In this document: in pieces, positions 1-7,021 of the stretch | Position numbering within the stretch: the stretch's first letter is position 1 | Layout of the letters: every line of letters starts with the position of its first letter | Origin: JAAZNF01 sp964561025 | Lineage (GTDB): Bacteria; Myxococcota; B64-G9 | Direction of reading: 5' to 3' | Assembly: GCA_964561025.1 (NCBI GenBank) | Contig: CAZLNM010000018.1 | Span: 1 to 54,764 of the forward strand | DNA: 54,764 bases | Notes under the pieces: generated by a model | Told to the model about the DNA's origin: nothing | The model's database searches: none | The model's input: the letters and a program-made list of their open reading frames with translations, nothing else | Made by a program: the position numbers and the translations under genes

Positions 1-67
1 CGGTCCCTGCGGGATTCGCGTTGCTCACCCTTGACAGCAGCCGAGCTTCGGCAAAATCCGCTGATAT

Positions 68-91
68 GAAGAGCATGCAGGCATGCTCTTC
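68..91. repeat. Perfect short inverted repeat
   Basis: The 11-base arm GAAGAGCATGC (68-78) and its exact reverse complement (81-91) are separated by 2 bases. It lies in the non-coding first 181 bases, about 90 nt beyond the stop of the minus-strand gene ending at 182. It could be a terminator stem without a U-tract, or a dimeric-protein operator. A TTGACA box at 31-36 lies just upstream on the plus strand, but no convincing -10 or gene follows it. Nothing else was recognised in 1-181. Confidence 0.45.
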
Positions 92-181
92 CTGCTAGAG
101 GAAGCTCTATTTCAAATGCTCGAACGACTGGGCGGGGCACCTGGAGGTGAACAGGAGAGGAGGGGCGAAGCCGGAGCCGGA

Positions 182-904
182 TTACTTCTGCTGCAGATCC
201 TCGACCGCCAGGGCGTCTTTCTTGGTGAAGCCCGGGGGCGGGGCGTACACGCCCGGGGGCGCGGCCTTGGGGGTGATCTCCACGATCTCGGTGGTGGAGC
301 GGATCTTGGCGCCCATGATCTCCCCGCTCGTCTCCGAGGCCACCTGGAAGCCGTCGATCTTGTTGAGCTCGCCGATGGAGGCCTCGTCGAGGAACTGGCC
401 CTTCAGCACCTGGGCGTACATCTCGCGGTACTTGCTCATGTCCACCGGCACGTCCTTGGTGACCCAGGCCTTGGTCTTGATGGGCATGCCCATCACGGTC
501 ATGGTGATGTCGTAGCCCTGGCAGTTCCACTTGCCGACGGTCTTCTTCTCGGCGGTGGGGTTCACCTTCATGCTCATCTTCATCATGCCCACCATCGAGG
601 CCATCTGGGGCGGCAGCAGCTTGGTCATGTCGAAGGGCAGCGCCGCCTGCACGTAGGTCTTGCTCTGGGGGTTGATGAAGTAGATCAGCTTCTTCTCCAG
701 GTCCACCACCACTCCGCGGTTGGCGCCGATGTGGGCAAGGCTCCGATCGCCGATCCACTGCTCGGTGATCTCGTCCTTGGCGGGGGTGTTCATGCCCTTC
801 ATGCTGATGGCGTCGGTGTGGTTCTTGGTCTTGACGTACACGTCGCCCGCCAGCGCGGGCAGGGCGAGCAGCAGCAAGAATATCGAAATCAATCTGATCG
901 TCAT
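182..904 (-). CDS. Secreted hypothetical protein (DUF4412-like)
   Basis: 240-aa exported protein. The start ATG at 904 follows GGGAG at good spacing and opens a clean signal peptide (MTIRLISIFLLLLALPALAG); the longer upstream reading frame has no signal. The body has alternating short strands, a Met-rich segment around 'MASMVGMMKMSMKVNP', and a C-terminal Pro-rich tail. The layout resembles DUF4412-type periplasmic proteins: a statement about a residue bound to iron/heme is not supported, and no catalytic motif was seen. It is monocistronic. A promoter-like TTGCAG-17-TATAGT lies upstream on the minus strand (971-976, 948-953). The family call is tentative; export is confident. Confidence 0.8.
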   Translation of the reverse strand: MTIRLISIFLLLLALPALAGDVYVKTKNHTDAISMKGMNTPAKDEITEQWIGDRSLAHIGANRGVVVDLEKKLIYFINPQSKTYVQAALPFDMTKLLPPQMASMVGMMKMSMKVNPTAEKKTVGKWNCQGYDITMTVMGMPIKTKAWVTKDVPVDMSKYREMYAQVLKGQFLDEASIGELNKIDGFQVASETSGEIMGAKIRSTTEIVEITPKAAPPGVYAPPPGFTKKDALAVEDLQQK

Positions 905-947
905 GGGGTTCTCCCGGTTAGTCTCGCTGGTGCGAGAGGTTTTCCGC

Positions 948-976
948 ACTATACGCCCGGCGGATCGCGCCTGCAA
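948..976 (-). promoter_or_regulatory. Sigma70-like promoter for the 182-904 gene
   Basis: On the minus strand, TTGCAG (971-976) and TATAGT (948-953) are separated by 17 bp. The expected start is near 941, giving a leader of about 37 nt before the ATG at 904. Prediction from sequence only. Confidence 0.5.
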
Positions 977-1009
977 GGTCAAATGACTTCCAGCCTCACG
1001 AGGAGCGAT

Positions 1010-1116
1010 CCACCTCACCCCCGATTTTATTTTCTTTTGTTCTCATTCCCCCTCTCCACTGTGGAGAGGGGGTTAGGGGGTGAGGTGGAATGGAGAGCTG
1101 GTCAGGGGGTGAGGTG
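1010..1116. repeat. Nested inverted-repeat element (REP-like)
   Basis: Outer arms CCACCTCACCCCC (1010-1022) and its exact reverse complement (1076-1088) enclose an inner perfect hairpin with 12-base arms (1048-1059 and 1061-1072; core CCCCTCTCCAC / GTGGAGAGGGG). A third, direct copy of the outer motif (GGGGGTGAGGTG) is at 1105-1116. The element fills the divergent gap between the 182-904 gene and the sigma factor gene. The inner hairpin resembles dispersed hairpins seen in many GC-rich environmental bacteria. It could act as a bidirectional terminator or a mobile REP/MITE-like unit; no transposase is nearby. Confidence 0.75.
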
Positions 1117-1194
1117 CTGCAACCCGGAACCTGCTTTTGTTTGTATCCCGCCGCGCCGGGTTGTGGCACAAGTAGGGCGTACGCGGGAGGCCAC

Positions 1195-1764
1195 GTGACC
1201 CGGACCGAGACCGCCGGACTCTTGCCGCTTTCCGCTGCGCGCGCGGCCGAGTTCGATCGCTTTTTGGAAGAAGAGACCGGCGCGCTGCTGTCGTTCGCCC
1301 GCCGGCTGGTGGGCGACCCGGAGGAGGCCCGGGACCTCACCCAGGAGGCGCTGGCGGAGGCCTTCGAGAGCCTGCCCTCGTTCGAGGGCCGCTCCGGGCT
1401 CAAGCACTGGGTGTGGCGCATCCTCATCCACCGGGGCACGCGCCGGCTGCGGCGGCGGCGCTTCTTCGAGAGCGTGCGCTCCTGGCTGGGACAGCGGCCC
1501 GGCGCGACGCCGGCCGGCTTCGGGCTGCGGCCGAGCGACACGCCGGAGCACTTGGCCGACCGGCAAGAGCGGCTGGGCCGGCTGATGCAGGCGCTCGAGA
1601 AACTCTCGGCGCGCCAGCGCGCGGTGGTGCTGCTGCGGCACGCCGAGGGGATGTCGGTGGAGGAGATCGCGCGGCTCTTGGAGACCGGGCCGGGCACGGT
1701 GAAGACCCACCTGGTCCGGGCCATGCGCCGCCTGCGGTCGGACTGCGCTGGAGGTAGGCCATGA
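1195..1764 (+). CDS. ECF-type RNA polymerase sigma factor
   Basis: 189-aa sigma-70 family protein of ECF size. Region 2 runs from 'LLSFARRLVGDPEEARDLTQ' to the 'WVWRILIHRGTRRLRRRR' segment. Region 4 carries the helix-turn-helix 'LSARQRAVVLLRHAEGMSVE' and 'GTVKTHLVRAMRRLR'. The GTG at 1195 is chosen because GGGAGG sits 6 nt upstream; the reading frame extends to 1090, but that part overlaps the inverted-repeat element and has no RBS. It overlaps the next gene by 4 bases (ATGA), the usual sigma/anti-sigma coupling. It should direct transcription of an envelope-stress or metal-responsive regulon, probably including its own operon. Confidence 0.9.
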   Translation: MTRTETAGLLPLSAARAAEFDRFLEEETGALLSFARRLVGDPEEARDLTQEALAEAFESLPSFEGRSGLKHWVWRILIHRGTRRLRRRRFFESVRSWLGQRPGATPAGFGLRPSDTPEHLADRQERLGRLMQALEKLSARQRAVVLLRHAEGMSVEEIARLLETGPGTVKTHLVRAMRRLRSDCAGGRP

Positions 1765-2297
1765 GCGGTTGTCTGAGAACGCAAGGCTTCTTGTACGCCA
1801 AGGAGGCGCTGGACGGTTCGGCGCGAGCGCACCTCGCCGGTTGCCCCGCCTGCCAGCAGGAGCTTTCCAAGGTGGAGGAGATCGTGGCCGATCTCGGGGC
1901 GCTTTCCGAGTGCTGCGCGGTAAAACCCGCCGAGGCGGAGCGGGTGGTGGGTGAGGTGCGCGCGCGCATGCGGCGCGGGCGCGGGGGGCGGGCGGTCTTT
2001 GCGAGTCTTTCGCTCGCGCTGGGGACGGTCTCGGCGGCCATGGTGCTGTGGCTGGTGCCGGCCCCGCTCCCCGCCGGCGTGGAGGAGCGGCTGGCCGGGC
2101 TCGCCGATGACGTGGCGACCCTGGTGACGCCGTCGAGCGCGAACGAGCAGGTGCCTTATGAGCTGGTGGCCACCGGCAGCGGTTTTCTGGTCGAGGACGA
2201 TGAGGATGACGAGGACGCGGCGGGTAGTTTTCCAGGAGGATACGGCGTGTTGTTCGAGCTTTTTGAAAACGAAAACGGGACCGATGGTTCCCAGTAA
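1761..2297 (+). CDS. Putative zinc-finger (zf-HC2) anti-sigma factor
   Basis: 178 aa. The N-terminal cytoplasmic part has the H-x3-C-x2-C signature of ZAS/zf-HC2 anti-sigma factors ('HLAGCPAC', near residues 28-35). A single membrane segment ('VFASLSLALGTVSAAMVLWL', about residues 78-97) is followed by a short periplasmic tail with a very acidic stretch (VEDDEDDEDAA). Translational coupling to the sigma gene and this topology imply that it holds the sigma factor at the membrane until a periplasmic signal is sensed. The sensing partner may be the Spy-like protein encoded 15 nt downstream. Confidence 0.85.
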   Translation: MSGCLRTQGFLYAKEALDGSARAHLAGCPACQQELSKVEEIVADLGALSECCAVKPAEAERVVGEVRARMRRGRGGRAVFASLSLALGTVSAAMVLWLVPAPLPAGVEERLAGLADDVATLVTPSSANEQVPYELVATGSGFLVEDDEDDEDAAGSFPGGYGVLFELFENENGTDGSQ

Positions 2298-2312
2298 CCT
2301 GGAGGTGTGATC

Positions 2313-2807
2313 ATGAAACGGGCGATCGTGATGGCGGTGTCGGTTCTCATGGTGCTCTCGGCGGCGGCGGCGCTGGCCGGTCCGCCCCCGGCGGCCATCC
2401 GGCAGTTCGCGCGAGAGATCGGACTTTCTGACGACCAGATCCGAAAGCTCGACGAGCTGCACTATTTGGCCGAGAAGGAGAAGGTGGACATCCGCGCCGA
2501 GCTGGACAAGGCGCGCCTGGAGCTTCGCCACCTGATGTCGCAGGACAAGCCCAACGAATCCGCGGTCTTCGGCATGGTCGAGAAGATCGGCGCCATCCGG
2601 GTGCGCATGCAGAAGAACCGGGTCGGCCTGATGCTCAAGGTGAAGGCCCTGATGACCCCGGCGCAGTGGGAGAAGCTCGAGTCCTTCATCGGCGACCGCT
2701 TCCGCGAGCGGCGCGAGATGCGGCACAAGATGCGCGGCATGGGCCCGGGGATGGGTGGCCCGGGCGCGCCCGTGCCGCCGGCACCTCCCGCTCCTCCGGG
2801 TCGCTGA
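2313..2807 (+). CDS. Periplasmic Spy/CpxP-like heavy-metal sensor or chaperone
   Basis: 164 aa. The ATG at 2313 has GGAGG 7 nt upstream and opens a signal peptide ending in 'AAAALAG'. The mature part is almost wholly helical and charged ('IGLSDDQIRKLDELHYLAEK', then 'LMTPAQWEKLESF'), matching the LTPEQ-type helices of the Spy/CpxP/ZraP/CnrX group. The C-terminus is a Met/Gly/Pro-rich low-complexity tail (MRHKMRGMGPGMGG). Its position as third gene after sigma and anti-sigma recalls CnrYXH-type and Cpx-type circuits, where this protein senses periplasmic metal or misfolding. Ligand unknown. Confidence 0.85.
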   Translation: MKRAIVMAVSVLMVLSAAAALAGPPPAAIRQFAREIGLSDDQIRKLDELHYLAEKEKVDIRAELDKARLELRHLMSQDKPNESAVFGMVEKIGAIRVRMQKNRVGLMLKVKALMTPAQWEKLESFIGDRFRERREMRHKMRGMGPGMGGPGAPVPPAPPAPPGR

Positions 2808-2824
2808 CCTCCCCGCCCGCGCCG

Positions 2825-2841
2825 AGGCCCCGCCGGGGCCT
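2825..2841 (+). terminator. GC hairpin after the sigma/anti-sigma/Spy cassette
   Basis: AGGCCCC (2825-2831) and GGGGCCT (2835-2841) form a 7-bp stem with a 3-nt loop, 17 nt after the Spy-like stop codon. A weak T-rich stretch (TCTTTCATT) follows 6 nt later. Plausible terminator. Confidence 0.45.
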
Positions 2842-2948
2842 GCGCGGTCTTTCATTCCCAAGAAACATCCACGAAATGTCCAAAAGCCGACAGGTACGCC
2901 GCCCCAGTGCTGGCCCCGGGGGGATAGTGCTCGAGCCTGGCCCGGAGG

Positions 2949-3191
2949 TCAGGCGATCACCTCCATCGCCGCAAGCCACCCTCGCACGAACACCGCCACG
3001 ATGAACGTCTCGCCGTTTTGAAACACGACCCGCTTCTGCTCCCCGCCGGCAACACCCAAGGCGAGCCGCTCCACCTCGCGGTAGCCCTCGATCAGCCGGT
3101 AGGCCCGCGGGCGGGGGACAAGGTCAAGGCGCGTCTTTCCTCCGTCCGAAAAGTCGCGCCGCCGGACCTCGACTGCGTTTTGCACGCGCAC
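2949..3191 (-). CDS. Small hypothetical protein
   Basis: 80 aa when started at the GTG at 3191, which has a near-perfect AAAGGAGG 6-7 nt upstream; earlier in-frame ATGs at 3212 and 3236 lack an RBS. The sequence is basic at the N-terminus and ends in a hydrophobic segment ('FIVAVFVRGWLAAMEVIA'). The family is not recognised. It is convergent with the Spy cassette and divergent from the metallopeptidase gene. The strong RBS and protein-like composition argue that it is real. Confidence 0.5.
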   Translation of the reverse strand: MRVQNAVEVRRRDFSDGGKTRLDLVPRPRAYRLIEGYREVERLALGVAGGEQKRVVFQNGETFIVAVFVRGWLAAMEVIA

Positions 3192-3347
3192 GGCCGGCCT
3201 CCTTTCCAACATCCTGACTCTATCTACCATGCGCATCTGACAGGCGGCCGGGCCGGGCGGAATGTCAGACCCCCGCGCTACGCTCGTCCTCGGGTGCGGG
3301 AGGTGGCCGGGGATTCGTCCGTATCCCTTTACGCGAAGGAGAAGATC

Positions 3348-3908
3348 ATGCGCCCCAGACAGCGAACGTCCGGCGGGAGGTGGTTTTTAGGATTGGACAA
3401 GGCGGCGCTGTGGCGCTCGCGCGGCGAGATCGTGTATGAGCGCCTCACCCCGGGCGTGAAGAAGTGGCTCTCTCTCCTCGGACGGCCCGGCGTGCCCCGA
3501 CCCGGCCCGCGAGCGGTCGTGTGCTTGAGCGGCCGCGCCGCCAACCCGGCCAGCGGCGGGGCCTTGTGCCGTGCCCTCGAAGGCGGCAAAGACCTCCTGT
3601 GGGTGATCGTTCTCGACGATCTGGCTCGTGCCGACCTCGCCCGTCTCAACCGCGTCATCGGCCGCCACGTCCCCCGGACCTTCGACCGGGCGTCCCTGCG
3701 CCAGGCCTGGGATGCGTATATGTTGCATTCGTATCTGCACGAGCTGGGGCACGCGCGCTTTACGCGGCGCGGCCGTGCCGGTTTGGCGCGCCACGAGCAG
3801 GAGGCCGAGCGCTTCGCCTGGCGCTACTTGGAGCGGCTGGTCCCGCCCGAGATCGTTGCCCGGGTCCTGGCCCTGCACTGGATAATCGAGGCCGCGACGG
3901 AGAGGTGA
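3348..3908 (+). CDS. Small HExxH zinc metallopeptidase, ImmA/IrrE-like
   Basis: 186-aa cytoplasmic protein. The key motif is HELGH at residues 131-135 (two zinc ligands and the catalytic Glu), followed about 17-19 residues later by 'HEQEAERFAWRYL', which supplies the third acidic ligand. This spacing fits ImmA/IrrE-like peptidases, which cleave repressors. The ATG at 3348 has AAGGAG 6 nt upstream; the longer frame to 3018 is antisense to the neighbouring small gene and is rejected. There is no signal peptide and no adjacent XRE repressor gene, so the substrate is unknown. A palindromic repeat copy begins right after the stop. Confidence 0.75.
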   Translation: MRPRQRTSGGRWFLGLDKAALWRSRGEIVYERLTPGVKKWLSLLGRPGVPRPGPRAVVCLSGRAANPASGGALCRALEGGKDLLWVIVLDDLARADLARLNRVIGRHVPRTFDRASLRQAWDAYMLHSYLHELGHARFTRRGRAGLARHEQEAERFAWRYLERLVPPEIVARVLALHWIIEAATER

Positions 3909-3911
3909 GAC

Positions 3912-3935
3912 GGGGGCGCGTGCCCTTGGACCCCC
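3912..3935. repeat. Dispersed GC-palindrome repeat, copy 1 (degenerate)
   Basis: A GGGGGCGCG..CCCTTGGACCCCC block lies just after the metallopeptidase stop, followed by an A-rich stretch containing GGAAAAACC. It matches the better-preserved copies at 5646-5663 and 39471-39496. It sits between convergent genes, where it may act as a bidirectional terminator. Confidence 0.6.
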
Positions 3936-3965
3936 GAAGACCCGGAAAAACCAGCCCTTTTACAC

Positions 3966-4475
3966 CTACCAGTCGAACTCCAGCCGGGCGTGGCGCAGCT
4001 CCCAGGGGTGGATGCGCGGGGTGTCCTCACGGTTCTCGTCGGTGCCGGAGATGAAGGAGAGCTTGTTGTGCTTTTTCAGCATGAGCACCGAGATCCAGTG
4101 GGTGTACTCGGTCACCCGCTCGGCGCTCTCGCTGTGGGTGTTTAGATCGAGCAGGAACCGGTCGTTGAGCTCCACCCGGTCGCGAAAGCGCCCCATCTTG
4201 TAGTCCTCGGAGAGCGCGCCCGGCACCCCGGTGTAGCGCATGACCAGCCGGGCCCGGCGCGGGGGGCGGGGGAGATCGAACTCCAAGTCCAGGCGCTTGT
4301 TGAGCGGCTCGGTCTGGTCCTGGAAGGCGATCGGTTTTTCGACGAGCACGATGCGCGCCGGGGGCGGGGGGCCGGCCTCCTTGACGGGCGCGGACGGCGG
4401 CGGCGCGGGCTCGCGCTTGGGGCCGCAACCGGCGGCAAAGAGCAGCAGGATCGAGGATGCGATGGCGATCTTCAT
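3966..4475 (-). CDS. Lipoprotein, hypothetical
   Basis: 169 aa. The ATG at 4475 has GAGGAGG upstream and begins 'MKIAIASSILLLFAAGC', a textbook lipobox with Cys17 as lipidation site. A Pro-rich linker follows, then a beta-rich domain (about 50-169) with segments such as 'RARLVMRYTGVPG' and 'THWISVLMLKKHNKLSFISG'. That pattern suggests a small jelly-roll/beta-sandwich, but no family was recognised. It is divergent from the HAMP gene. Confidence 0.75.
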   Translation of the reverse strand: MKIAIASSILLLFAAGCGPKREPAPPPSAPVKEAGPPPPARIVLVEKPIAFQDQTEPLNKRLDLEFDLPRPPRRARLVMRYTGVPGALSEDYKMGRFRDRVELNDRFLLDLNTHSESAERVTEYTHWISVLMLKKHNKLSFISGTDENREDTPRIHPWELRHARLEFDW

Positions 4476-4501
4476 GGCGACCTCCTCGGGCCTCGGAAAA
4501 T

Positions 4502-4530
4502 TTGCCTTGCGGCCCGTGGGCGAATATGAT
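4502..4530 (+). promoter_or_regulatory. Sigma70-like promoter for the HAMP protein gene
   Basis: TTGCCT (4502-4507), a 17-bp spacer, and TATGAT (4525-4530). The start would fall near 4537, about 40 nt before the ATG at 4578. Confidence 0.5.
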
Positions 4531-4577
4531 CCGTTTTCGGTGACGGAGTGTAGCACAACGGAATTCAGGGGTGAAAT

Positions 4578-5162
4578 ATGGAAACGACCTCCCAACCGGT
4601 GGAGCAGCGGCGCGTGCGGCGGCGGGTGTTCCTCGTCGATCGCAAGTTCCAGCTCAAGTACACCGGCATCCTGGTCCTGGTGGGCGTGGTGGTGTCGGCC
4701 ATCCTGGGGTACTTCGTGATCCGGCTCAGCCGCGAGGCTACGCAACTGCTCAACATGGATCCGGATCTCATGGCCGAGGCGGCCAAATTCGACACGGTGG
4801 CGCTGTACTACCTGGGCGGCTTCATCGTGGTCATGGCGGTGTTCTTGTTCATGTGGGGCATCTGGATCACCCACCAGGTGGCCGGGCCCATCTTCATCAT
4901 CTCCCGCTACCTGCGCCAGATCGCTGACGGCAGCATCCCCAAGACCCGCCCGCTGCGCCGCGGGGATCAGCTCCAGGAGTTCTTCGAGACCTTCGGCGCC
5001 ATGCTGAACTCGATCAAGCAACGCAACCTGGAAGAGGCCGAGGCGCTCTCCAAGGCCGCCGCGCTCATGGGGGACAAGGGCCCGGAGCTCGCCGAGCAGG
5101 CCAAGAAGCTCTCCGAGCTGGCCGCCCGCAAGAAGGCATGGGGAGAGGCCCCAACGCCCTGA
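4578..5162 (+). CDS. HAMP-like membrane signalling protein without output domain
   Basis: 194 aa. It has a first membrane segment at about residues 29-49, a short periplasmic loop (~25 residues), a second membrane segment at about 74-95 ('LGGFIVVMAVFLFMWGIWI'), then a HAMP-like linker ('HQVAGPIFIISRYLRQIADG', with the conserved Pro) and a helical Ala/Glu-rich tail to the end. No kinase, GGDEF or MCP output domain is present. Proteins of this size in this lineage probably relay a membrane signal to a separate partner. The next gene is 34 nt downstream and probably co-transcribed. RBS AGGGGTGA. Confidence 0.75.
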   Translation: METTSQPVEQRRVRRRVFLVDRKFQLKYTGILVLVGVVVSAILGYFVIRLSREATQLLNMDPDLMAEAAKFDTVALYYLGGFIVVMAVFLFMWGIWITHQVAGPIFIISRYLRQIADGSIPKTRPLRRGDQLQEFFETFGAMLNSIKQRNLEEAEALSKAAALMGDKGPELAEQAKKLSELAARKKAWGEAPTP

Positions 5163-5196
5163 GCCCCGTCAGTCTTGGCCGTTTTTTGGAGGAAAG

Positions 5197-5616
5197 ATGG
5201 CCTCGGGTGTGGTGCGCTTCAGCGTGTCCATCGAGCGTGAGCTGCTCTCCCGCTTCATGCGCGAGGCGCGCCGCCGCAAGCTCGGCAACCGCTCGGAGGC
5301 CATCCGCGGGCTCATCCGCGATTCTCTGGTGCGCGAGGAGTGGGCCGCCGACGAGGAGATCGTGGGCACCATCACCATCGTGTACGACCATCACCGGCGC
5401 ACCCTGCTGGACCGCCTGGCCGCGGCGCAGCACGATCACCACGAGGCGGTGCTGAGCACCACCCACGTCCACCTCGATCACTCAAACTGCCTGGAGATCA
5501 TCGCCGTGCGCGGGACGGCCGGCAGGGTGCAGCGGGTGGCCGACGCCATCCTGGGCATCAAGGGGCTCAAGCACGGCAAGCTCACCGCCACCACCACCGG
5601 AAAGCGCCTCATCTAA
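5197..5616 (+). CDS. nikR: Nickel-responsive transcriptional regulator NikR
   Basis: 139 aa, the normal NikR length. An N-terminal ribbon-helix-helix ('VVRFSVSIERELLSRFMRE', then 'GNRSEAIRGLIRD') binds DNA. The C-terminal ACT-like domain carries the square-planar nickel site: His90, His92 and Cys98 in 'TTHVHLDHSNCLE', with His79 as the ligand from the partner subunit. The spacing is identical to E. coli H76/H87/H89/C95. A GGAGG precedes the ATG at 5197. No nickel transporter or hydrogenase gene is nearby, so the regulon is elsewhere, unless it controls the upstream HAMP protein. Confidence 0.95.
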   Translation: MASGVVRFSVSIERELLSRFMREARRRKLGNRSEAIRGLIRDSLVREEWAADEEIVGTITIVYDHHRRTLLDRLAAAQHDHHEAVLSTTHVHLDHSNCLEIIAVRGTAGRVQRVADAILGIKGLKHGKLTATTTGKRLI

Positions 5617-5639
5617 CCGAAGTCAAGCGACCGAGAAAA

Positions 5640-5890
5640 TGCGGCAAGGGGGCGCGCCCCCTTGAACCCTCCGGAACCTCCCTGGAAAACCCTCCGGAGA
5701 AAACCTTCTACTAAGGAAAAACCCTAGAAAAACCTAGAGAAACCCTGGAAAAAACCGAGGAAAACCTGCTGACAAGGAAATGCCCGGAAAACCCTTTTTC
5801 TTTGAAAAGGCCCAGAGAACCTTCTGCTAGAGAAAAACCCTAAAAAAATTACAGAGAAGACCTGCTGACAAGGGAAAGCCCGGACAAATC
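5640..5890. repeat. Palindromic repeat copy 2 with A-rich degenerate tandem tail
   Basis: This occupies most of the 371-nt gene-free gap 5617-5987. It begins with the perfect 18-base palindrome AAGGGGGCGCGCCCCCTT (5646-5663). About 220 nt of A-rich degenerate units follow, built on GGAAAACCCT / GAGAAAACCT. A longer unit appears twice: CCTGCTGACAAGGAAATG near 5766 and CCTGCTGACAAGGGAAAG near 5861. It lies between the convergent nikR and GGDEF genes. Composition differs sharply from flanking genes and no open frame is plausible. Confidence 0.7.
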
Positions 5891-5987
5891 TTACTTTTCG
5901 GATAAGTATGAAGATATGCAGGAGCAATCCTTGTTGGAATCTTGAGCGCGGCGCGCCAGGCGACCGCCGGCACTTGCCGGGCGGGGC

Positions 5988-6986
5988 CTAGACGAAGAAG
6001 GTGCGCGGGCCGAGCTGGCCGCCGTCGGGGGGCGGGGCGGCGTCCGGCGCGGCCAGCGTGTCGCGGCACACCACCACCACGTCCCCGCCGCGCGCCTCGG
6101 CCTCGCGCAGGCCGCGGTTGGTGTCCTGGATGAGCCGCCCGAAGGAGAGCTGGTTGGTGGAGGCGCCGGCCACCGAGACCGAGGCGCTGAAGGCGAGCTG
6201 GGCCAGGCTGGCGGGCGGGCGCAGGGCGGCGATGCGGGTGCGGATGCGGTCGGCCACGGTGATGGCCCCATCCAGGGCGGTGTGGGGCATGACCACCAGG
6301 ATCTTCTCGTTGGCGAAAAGCAAAGCGATGTCGATGTCGCGGATGGCGCCGGTCACCTCGCGCTGCAGCCCGGCGAAGACCTGCCGGCGCTGCTCGGGCG
6401 ACAGCCAGCCGGCGATCTCCTCGTGGCGGTCGAGGCGCAGGAGCAGGATGGAGAGCGGGTAGCCGTAGCGGCGGGCCTTCTTGATCTCCATGGCGATGAC
6501 GTGGCGGAAGGCCGCGAAACGGTAGAAGCCGGTTTCGGGGTCCAGCACCGAGTTGGCGGTGGAGGCGCGGCGCAGGGCGGTGTTCTCCTCCTGCATGTGA
6601 TCGAGGCGGACTTGCAGCGCGGAGCGCTCCAGCAAGAGCCGGCACAGCCCGGACAGCTCCTCGTCCCGGGCCCCGCGGCGCACGACGGCGTCGGCCTCGA
6701 CCCGGCGCCGCGCGCCCTCGGCGTCCACCGTGGCGTCGTCGAGCAGCAGCAGGAACGGGACGTGGCCCGGGAAGAACTCCCGCACGTACTCGGCGATCTC
6801 GCGCGGGTCGCGGTCTGGCAGGTGCTCCGCGCAGATCACCAGATCGGCCGGCTGGCTCTCCAGACGCTGCACCGCCAGCAGGCCGATGGCGCACACCGCG
6901 GTCTGAAAGTGCATGTCGCGCAGGCGCCGGGCCAGCTCGTCGGCCCGCTCGTTTTCGGCGTCGATGATGAGGATGCCGCCGGCCAT
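5988..6986 (-). CDS. Degenerate REC-GGDEF protein
   Basis: 332 aa. Residues 1-~115 resemble a response-regulator receiver, but the phospho-acceptor Asp is replaced (Ala53 in 'DLVICAEHLP'). A short coiled linker follows, then a GGDEF-fold domain starting at 'LDPETGFYRF' (148-157). The GGDEF motif itself reads ANEKI (225-229), so diguanylate cyclase activity is not expected; it may bind nucleotide or act as a scaffold. It has no Shine-Dalgarno, but TACACT lies exactly 7 nt before the ATG, suggesting a leaderless internal transcript. It also follows the HAD gene by 31 nt. Confidence 0.8.
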   Translation of the reverse strand: MAGGILIIDAENERADELARRLRDMHFQTAVCAIGLLAVQRLESQPADLVICAEHLPDRDPREIAEYVREFFPGHVPFLLLLDDATVDAEGARRRVEADAVVRRGARDEELSGLCRLLLERSALQVRLDHMQEENTALRRASTANSVLDPETGFYRFAAFRHVIAMEIKKARRYGYPLSILLLRLDRHEEIAGWLSPEQRRQVFAGLQREVTGAIRDIDIALLFANEKILVVMPHTALDGAITVADRIRTRIAALRPPASLAQLAFSASVSVAGASTNQLSFGRLIQDTNRGLREAEARGGDVVVVCRDTLAAPDAAPPPDGGQLGPRTFFV

Positions 6987-6993
6987 GGCGGGG

Positions 6994-7021
6994 AGTGTAC
7001 CACGCCGCGCCGTCGGCTCAA
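6994..7021 (-). promoter_or_regulatory. Leaderless promoter of the degenerate GGDEF gene
   Basis: On the minus strand, TTGAGC (7016-7021, overlapping the HAD gene stop), a 16-bp spacer and TACACT (6994-6999, with an upstream TGG resembling an extended -10). The ATG follows after 7 nt, so the mRNA should start at or next to the start codon. Confidence 0.5.

Noticed and set aside
83..1198. 371-codon plus-strand frame over the left edge
   Set aside because: Antisense to the exported protein 182-904, which has signal peptide, RBS and promoter.
5690..5890. Possible CRISPR array in the A-rich repeat region
   Set aside because: Units are degenerate, short and variably spaced; no constant repeat-spacer periodicity and no cas genes.
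5724..5927. 67-codon minus-strand frame rich in Phe (repeat translation)
   Set aside because: It is simply the translation of the A-rich degenerate repeats; no RBS.
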